A stretch of DNA of 8,641 bases from an uncultured Pelolinea sp. (GTDB lineage Bacteria; Chloroflexota; Anaerolineae; Anaerolineales; Anaerolineaceae). The translations under genes were made by a program, and so were the position numbers. The notes under the pieces were generated by a model, which had not been told where the DNA came from, did not search any database, and saw only the letters and a program-made list of their open reading frames with translations. The stretch is taken from contig CALGUJ010000373.1 of the NCBI GenBank assembly GCA_937902055.1, forward strand, positions 1-8,641, read 5' to 3'. Below are positions 5,986 to 8,641 of the stretch, one piece after another; the first letter of the stretch is position 1; every line of letters begins with the position of its first letter.

Positions 5986-8217
5986 ATGGCGGAAGAGACC
6001 TTCGCGTACATCCCCGCCAGTCGGGGGTTTTATGACCTGCCTCTCGGGAGGTTCCTGCCCTTGCTGCCCAGGGATGTGATCAGCGCCTGGGCCGGAGCGC
6101 ACACCCAACCCGGCAGCCTGATCTTGGACCCGCTCGGCGCCCATCCCCTGCTCTCCATCGAAGCCGCCCAGGCCGGCATGCGCGTGCTGGTGGCGCGCAA
6201 CAACCCCATCCTCTGGCTGATGCTCGAATGCATGGCGCGCGCGCCTGCCCGCGAACAGCTCCAAAAACCGCTCTCCAAATTAATGATCTCCCGGCGCGGC
6301 AGCCAAACCCTCGAAGATCATCTACGCGCGGTGTATGCCACGCCCTGCGCCGGCTGCGGTCAGATGATCCAGCCGCAGGGTTTTATCTGGGAACAGGACG
6401 GGGTTCAGCCGGTCGGTCGGGTTTACCAGTGTCCGTTTTGCGGCGATGAAGGCGAAAAAGAAGTCACGCAAAGCGACCTGCAGAACCTGAATGCCCTCGG
6501 CGGCCTGGGGCTGCACCGCGCGCGCGCTTTACAGCGCGTGCTGCAGGGCGGGGATTACGAGCAGGGCTCAATTGAAGCTGCCCTGGATTGCTATCTGCCG
6601 CGCGCCCTTTACGTATGCATGACGCTGGCCAACCGCCTGGAGCAGCTCGAACTGGATCATGGCGAGCGCTTGCTGCTGCAGGCCATGACGCTGCTGGTGT
6701 TCGATGACGCCAATTCCCTGTGGCATTGGCCAGCCCGCGAACAACCCGTTTTTCAGTTGAATGTTCCATCCCGATTTCTCGAAAAGAACCTGTGGCTTTC
6801 CCTCGAAAAAGCCCCGGAACGCTGTTCGCAATTCCGCCAAAGCGTCCCGATCAGCTATTGGCCGAATCTGCCGTCCTCCTCCGGCGGGATCTGTTTCTAC
6901 CAAAGGCGGCTGGCCGAAAAAGAGGACCTGTTCCAAAACGAGCAGCCGGCGGCGGTCGTCTCGGTCTTTCCCCGCCCCAACCAGGCTTTTTGGACTTTGA
7001 GCGCCCTGTGGTCCGGCTGGCTGTGGGGCCGCAAGGGCGTGATCCCCATGCGCAGCGCGCTGGGGCGCCGCCGTTACGACTGGCGCTGGTTCGCCCAGGC
7101 CCTGGAAGCGGCGTTCAAAGACCTCGCGCGCCTGATCCCGCCGGCCACGCCCATGTTCGGCCTGCTCTCGCAAGCCGCCCCCAACCACCTGCTGGGGCTG
7201 CTGGTGGGGGCCAACGCCTCCGGGTTTCGGCTGCGCGGCCTGGCGGCCAGCCAGTCTGAGGAGATCATCCAGTGCACCTGGCAAAGCGGCTCCGCACCTA
7301 ACGACGTCTCGGGGGCTCTCCCCTTCCGCGCCGCCATCCAGGGTTTCCTGGAGGCGCGCGGCGAACCGGCCAAATTCCAGCCCATCCTTAACGATTGCCT
7401 GGCGCAGCTCGCCCGGCAAGGTAAACTGCCCGCCGACATCGGCGCCCTGGAAGAGACCTACTTCAGCCAGACCCAGCAGCAGGTCAGTGATTTGCTGCAC
7501 GATCCTTACTTTGTGCAATCCTTCCAGAGTGGCCCTTCCGGCGGCAGCGCCTATTGGCTGGTGGACAGCCGCGCCGCCCAGCCGCCCTTGTCGGAACGCC
7601 TCGAGGCGGCTTTGCTGCAGTTATTGGATGAGAAAACCCCCATTGCTCTCGCCGGCCTGGAAAGCGCATTGTTCAGCCGGTTTTCCGGGCAGCAAACACC
7701 CGAAAGCGAAGCCCTGCGCACCTGCCTGGAATGTTACGCCGAAGAAGCGCCGGATGCTCCCGGCCTGTACCGCCTGAAAAGCAGCGAGGAGCCCAACGCG
7801 CGCGCTCGCGACGTGGAAGAGCTGGCCGCTTTATTGATAACCAGCGGGGAAAAGTTCGGCTTGCGCGTTCGGCGTGAAACGGCGTCGGTAATCTGGGAAA
7901 ATGAGCAGGGAAAACCGCAATACACCTACCACCTGGTACCCGGTACGGCCATCTCGCGCTTCGTGCTCGATCCCGACCAGCCGGAAGACGCCAGGAAGGT
8001 GCTGGTGCTGCCCGGCGGCCGCGCGCGTTGGCTGCTCTACCGCCTGCGCCAGGATCCGCGCCTGGAAGCCGCCTTTGAATCCCGCTGGTTCATCCTCAAA
8101 TACCGCCACCTGCGCTGGCTGGCGGCCCGTGAATGGGTCACGCTGGATTTGTGGGGCGAACTGCTCGACGACGACCCGCTGCAGTGGGACGCCTCCCCCC
8201 AAATGCAGATGCTGTAG
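5986..8217 (+). CDS. Zinc-ribbon protein resembling a DNA methylase with degenerate catalytic motifs
   Basis: The 743-aa protein follows the layout of large adenine-specific DNA methylases with an inserted zinc ribbon (DUF1156-like), but the motifs are eroded. Residues 43-75 (GSLILDPLGAHPLLSIEAAQAGMRVLVARNNPI) align with methylase motif I and its following strand, yet the glycine-rich DPFxGxGT loop reads DPLGAHPLL. A four-cysteine zinc ribbon follows: CAGC (C121, C124) and CPFC (C149, C152). The place of the DPPY motif reads VVSVFPRPNQAFWTLSALWSGWLWG (324-348): the flanking WTLSALW..WLWG is kept while the catalytic Asp-Pro-Pro-Tyr is gone. The C-terminal part includes a helical block (about 535-630) and a mixed segment with LVLPGGRARWLLYRLRQDPRLE and WFILKYRHLRWL (673-712). 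I infer a non-catalytic nucleic-acid-binding relative. The ATG at 5986 lacks a ribosome site, but no earlier ATG is close. It is transcribed divergently from the propeller operon. Confidence 0.6.
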   Translation: MAEETFAYIPASRGFYDLPLGRFLPLLPRDVISAWAGAHTQPGSLILDPLGAHPLLSIEAAQAGMRVLVARNNPILWLMLECMARAPAREQLQKPLSKLMISRRGSQTLEDHLRAVYATPCAGCGQMIQPQGFIWEQDGVQPVGRVYQCPFCGDEGEKEVTQSDLQNLNALGGLGLHRARALQRVLQGGDYEQGSIEAALDCYLPRALYVCMTLANRLEQLELDHGERLLLQAMTLLVFDDANSLWHWPAREQPVFQLNVPSRFLEKNLWLSLEKAPERCSQFRQSVPISYWPNLPSSSGGICFYQRRLAEKEDLFQNEQPAAVVSVFPRPNQAFWTLSALWSGWLWGRKGVIPMRSALGRRRYDWRWFAQALEAAFKDLARLIPPATPMFGLLSQAAPNHLLGLLVGANASGFRLRGLAASQSEEIIQCTWQSGSAPNDVSGALPFRAAIQGFLEARGEPAKFQPILNDCLAQLARQGKLPADIGALEETYFSQTQQQVSDLLHDPYFVQSFQSGPSGGSAYWLVDSRAAQPPLSERLEAALLQLLDEKTPIALAGLESALFSRFSGQQTPESEALRTCLECYAEEAPDAPGLYRLKSSEEPNARARDVEELAALLITSGEKFGLRVRRETASVIWENEQGKPQYTYHLVPGTAISRFVLDPDQPEDARKVLVLPGGRARWLLYRLRQDPRLEAAFESRWFILKYRHLRWLAAREWVTLDLWGELLDDDPLQWDASPQMQML

Positions 8218-8366
8218 CTCGCGTCTTCTAAAAGGCAAATTTACATCATCATCTCAATTGTCAGCGATCACGCAGCAACCTCGTGAGAGAGGCTCTCGGC
8301 CGGAATTAAATTCGGTTCGCCATCTTCCACTTATACCCCATCCGCAAATCCGCCGAATATCCAATT

Positions 8367-8405
8367 CCGCCCTCCCCATTTTAAAAACGAAAATGGGGAG
8401 GGCGG
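8367..8405. repeat. Perfect 16-bp inverted repeat with 7-nt loop
   Basis: The left arm CCGCCCTCCCCATTTT (8367-8382) is exactly complementary to the right arm AAAATGGGGAGGGCGG (8390-8405), with loop AAAAACG. It is too long and exact to be chance. No T-run follows on either strand, so it does not look like a standard terminator; a mobile palindromic unit (REP/MITE-like) or an RNA structure is more likely. Confidence 0.85.
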
Positions 8406-8409
8406 GGAG

Positions 8410-8428
8410 GGGTGATCAGTTCTCACCC
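8410..8428. repeat. Short inverted repeat GGGTGA/TCACCC
   Basis: Six-bp arms (8410-8415 and 8423-8428) surround a 7-nt loop immediately after the 16-bp palindrome. With the flanking G-run and GCC it could extend imperfectly. It may be part of the same repeat unit. Confidence 0.4.
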
Positions 8429-8459
8429 GCCTGCTGCAGAGCAAAACGAAACCCAACTC

Positions 8460-8504
8460 AAAAACGGGCGACCCCTGAGCACGTCGAAGGGTCGCCCGTT
8501 TTTT
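8460..8504. terminator. Bidirectional intrinsic terminator, 15-bp stem
   Basis: AAAAACGGGCGACCC (8460-8474) pairs perfectly with GGGTCGCCCGTTTTT (8489-8503) around a 14-nt loop. The plus strand ends in six T's (8499-8504), and the minus strand ends in five T's from the opposite arm. This is the classic GC-rich stem plus U-tract in both directions. It lies 43 nt after the stop of the partial minus-strand gene and about 240 nt after the methylase-like gene, so it can serve both. The loop and stem-top carry CCTGAGCACGTCGAAGG, which resembles a palindromic core I recall from intergenic repeats of many bacteria. Confidence 0.8.
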
Positions 8505-8512
8505 CTTCAAAA

Positions 8513-8532
8513 GGCGGCATTGGAAAGCCGCC
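8513..8532. repeat. Inverted repeat GGCGGC/GCCGCC near the end of the minus-strand gene
   Basis: Six-bp GC-only arms (8513-8518 and 8527-8532) flank an 8-nt loop ATTGGAAA, 14 nt past the stop of the partial minus-strand gene. On the minus strand a few T's follow, so it may add to termination or protect the 3' end of that transcript. Confidence 0.55.
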
Positions 8533-8546
8533 CTACAAAATTTAAA

Positions 8547-8641
8547 TTAATCCTTCAACTTCCCCTCGTCCAGCATCTTGATGATGCGCTGGAGGTAGGT
8601 CTTGTCGCGGCCGGGCAGCTCCGGCTCGGTCTTCGAGGCTT
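8547..8641 (-). CDS. C-terminal end of an unidentified protein, cut by the window edge
   Basis: Reading the minus strand from the window edge gives 30 codons and a TAA stop at 8549-8547, coding for ASKTEPELPGRDKTYLQRII followed by a KMLDEGKLKD ending. The charged, helix-prone composition and the terminator hairpins directly downstream support a genuine gene end. The fragment is too short to name a family. Confidence 0.6.
   Translation of the reverse strand, partial: ASKTEPELPGRDKTYLQRIIKMLDEGKLKD

Larger units (their letters stand above)
8218..8546. other. Gene-free intergenic region with clustered inverted repeats
   Basis: This 329-nt stretch lies between the methylase-like gene and the partial minus-strand gene. 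I find no protein gene, tRNA or promoter I would defend in it. Its first 150 nt show nothing notable. From 8367 on it holds three clear inverted repeats and one weaker hairpin, annotated separately, and base composition swings from G-runs to A/T-runs. A plus-strand open frame crossing the region (to 8545) is the out-of-frame continuation of one that overlaps the methylase-like gene and is not credible. Confidence 0.7.

Noticed and set aside
5655..6011. Minus-strand open frame of 118 aa spanning the divergent promoter region
   Set aside because: It overlaps the start of the propeller gene in another frame and crosses an AT-rich promoter zone, and its sequence shows no domain.
6568..7518. Minus-strand open frame of 316 aa
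   Set aside because: It is antisense to the methylase-like gene, rich in Gly/Arg/Gln as expected of a shadow frame, with no domain signature.
7901..8545. Plus-strand open frame running from the methylase-like gene into the repeat region
   Set aside because: Its first half overlaps a better-supported gene in another frame, and its second half crosses the palindromes and the terminator.

Overview
The window looks like chromosomal DNA from a moderately GC-rich, probably environmental bacterium. Several things suggest Chloroflexota (Anaerolineae-like): the large methylase-like protein with a zinc ribbon, the ATP-cone/uridine-kinase fusion, an F420/deazaflavin-type nitroreductase, and intergenic hairpins containing a CTGAGC..GTCGAAGG-type core. 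This assignment rests on recognising families by eye and is not proven. No tRNA, rRNA, CRISPR array, insertion sequence or phage gene was found.

Layout. (1) Positions 2-757 (+) hold the 3' part of a CPBP-family intramembrane protease gene, cut by the window edge. (2) An extended -10 promoter (791-799) and a good ribosome site precede a 447-aa ATP-cone plus uridine-kinase/phosphoribulokinase-type P-loop kinase (824-2167). A 2H phosphoesterase / 2'-5' RNA ligase-like gene follows 16 nt later (2184-2720). (3) A four-gene minus-strand operon converges on these, reading from 5866 down to 2725: a beta-propeller protein with Asp-box-like repeats, an unrecognised helical 220-aa protein, a formyltransferase with an intact N-H-D catalytic triad, and a deazaflavin-dependent nitroreductase-like protein with an odd hydrophobic, arginine-ended tail. 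The first three genes overlap by 8 and 7 nt, so they are probably translationally coupled. (4) An AT-rich divergent promoter region (5867-5985) separates this operon from a 743-aa plus-strand gene (5986-8217). That protein looks like a zinc-ribbon DNA methylase whose SAM and catalytic motifs have decayed. (5) A 329-nt gene-free stretch (8218-8546) carries several strong inverted repeats, one with the form of a bidirectional intrinsic terminator. The last 30 codons of an unidentified minus-strand gene follow (8547-8641).

How the genes may work together. The kinase and the 2H protein probably share a transcript and both belong to nucleotide or RNA-end chemistry. The propeller, helical and formyltransferase genes form the tightest unit and the best candidate for an uncharacterised pathway: a formyltransferase of unknown substrate co-translated with a propeller and an orphan partner. 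The methylase-like protein is the other main candidate for undescribed biology, because its architecture is kept while its expected active site appears lost.
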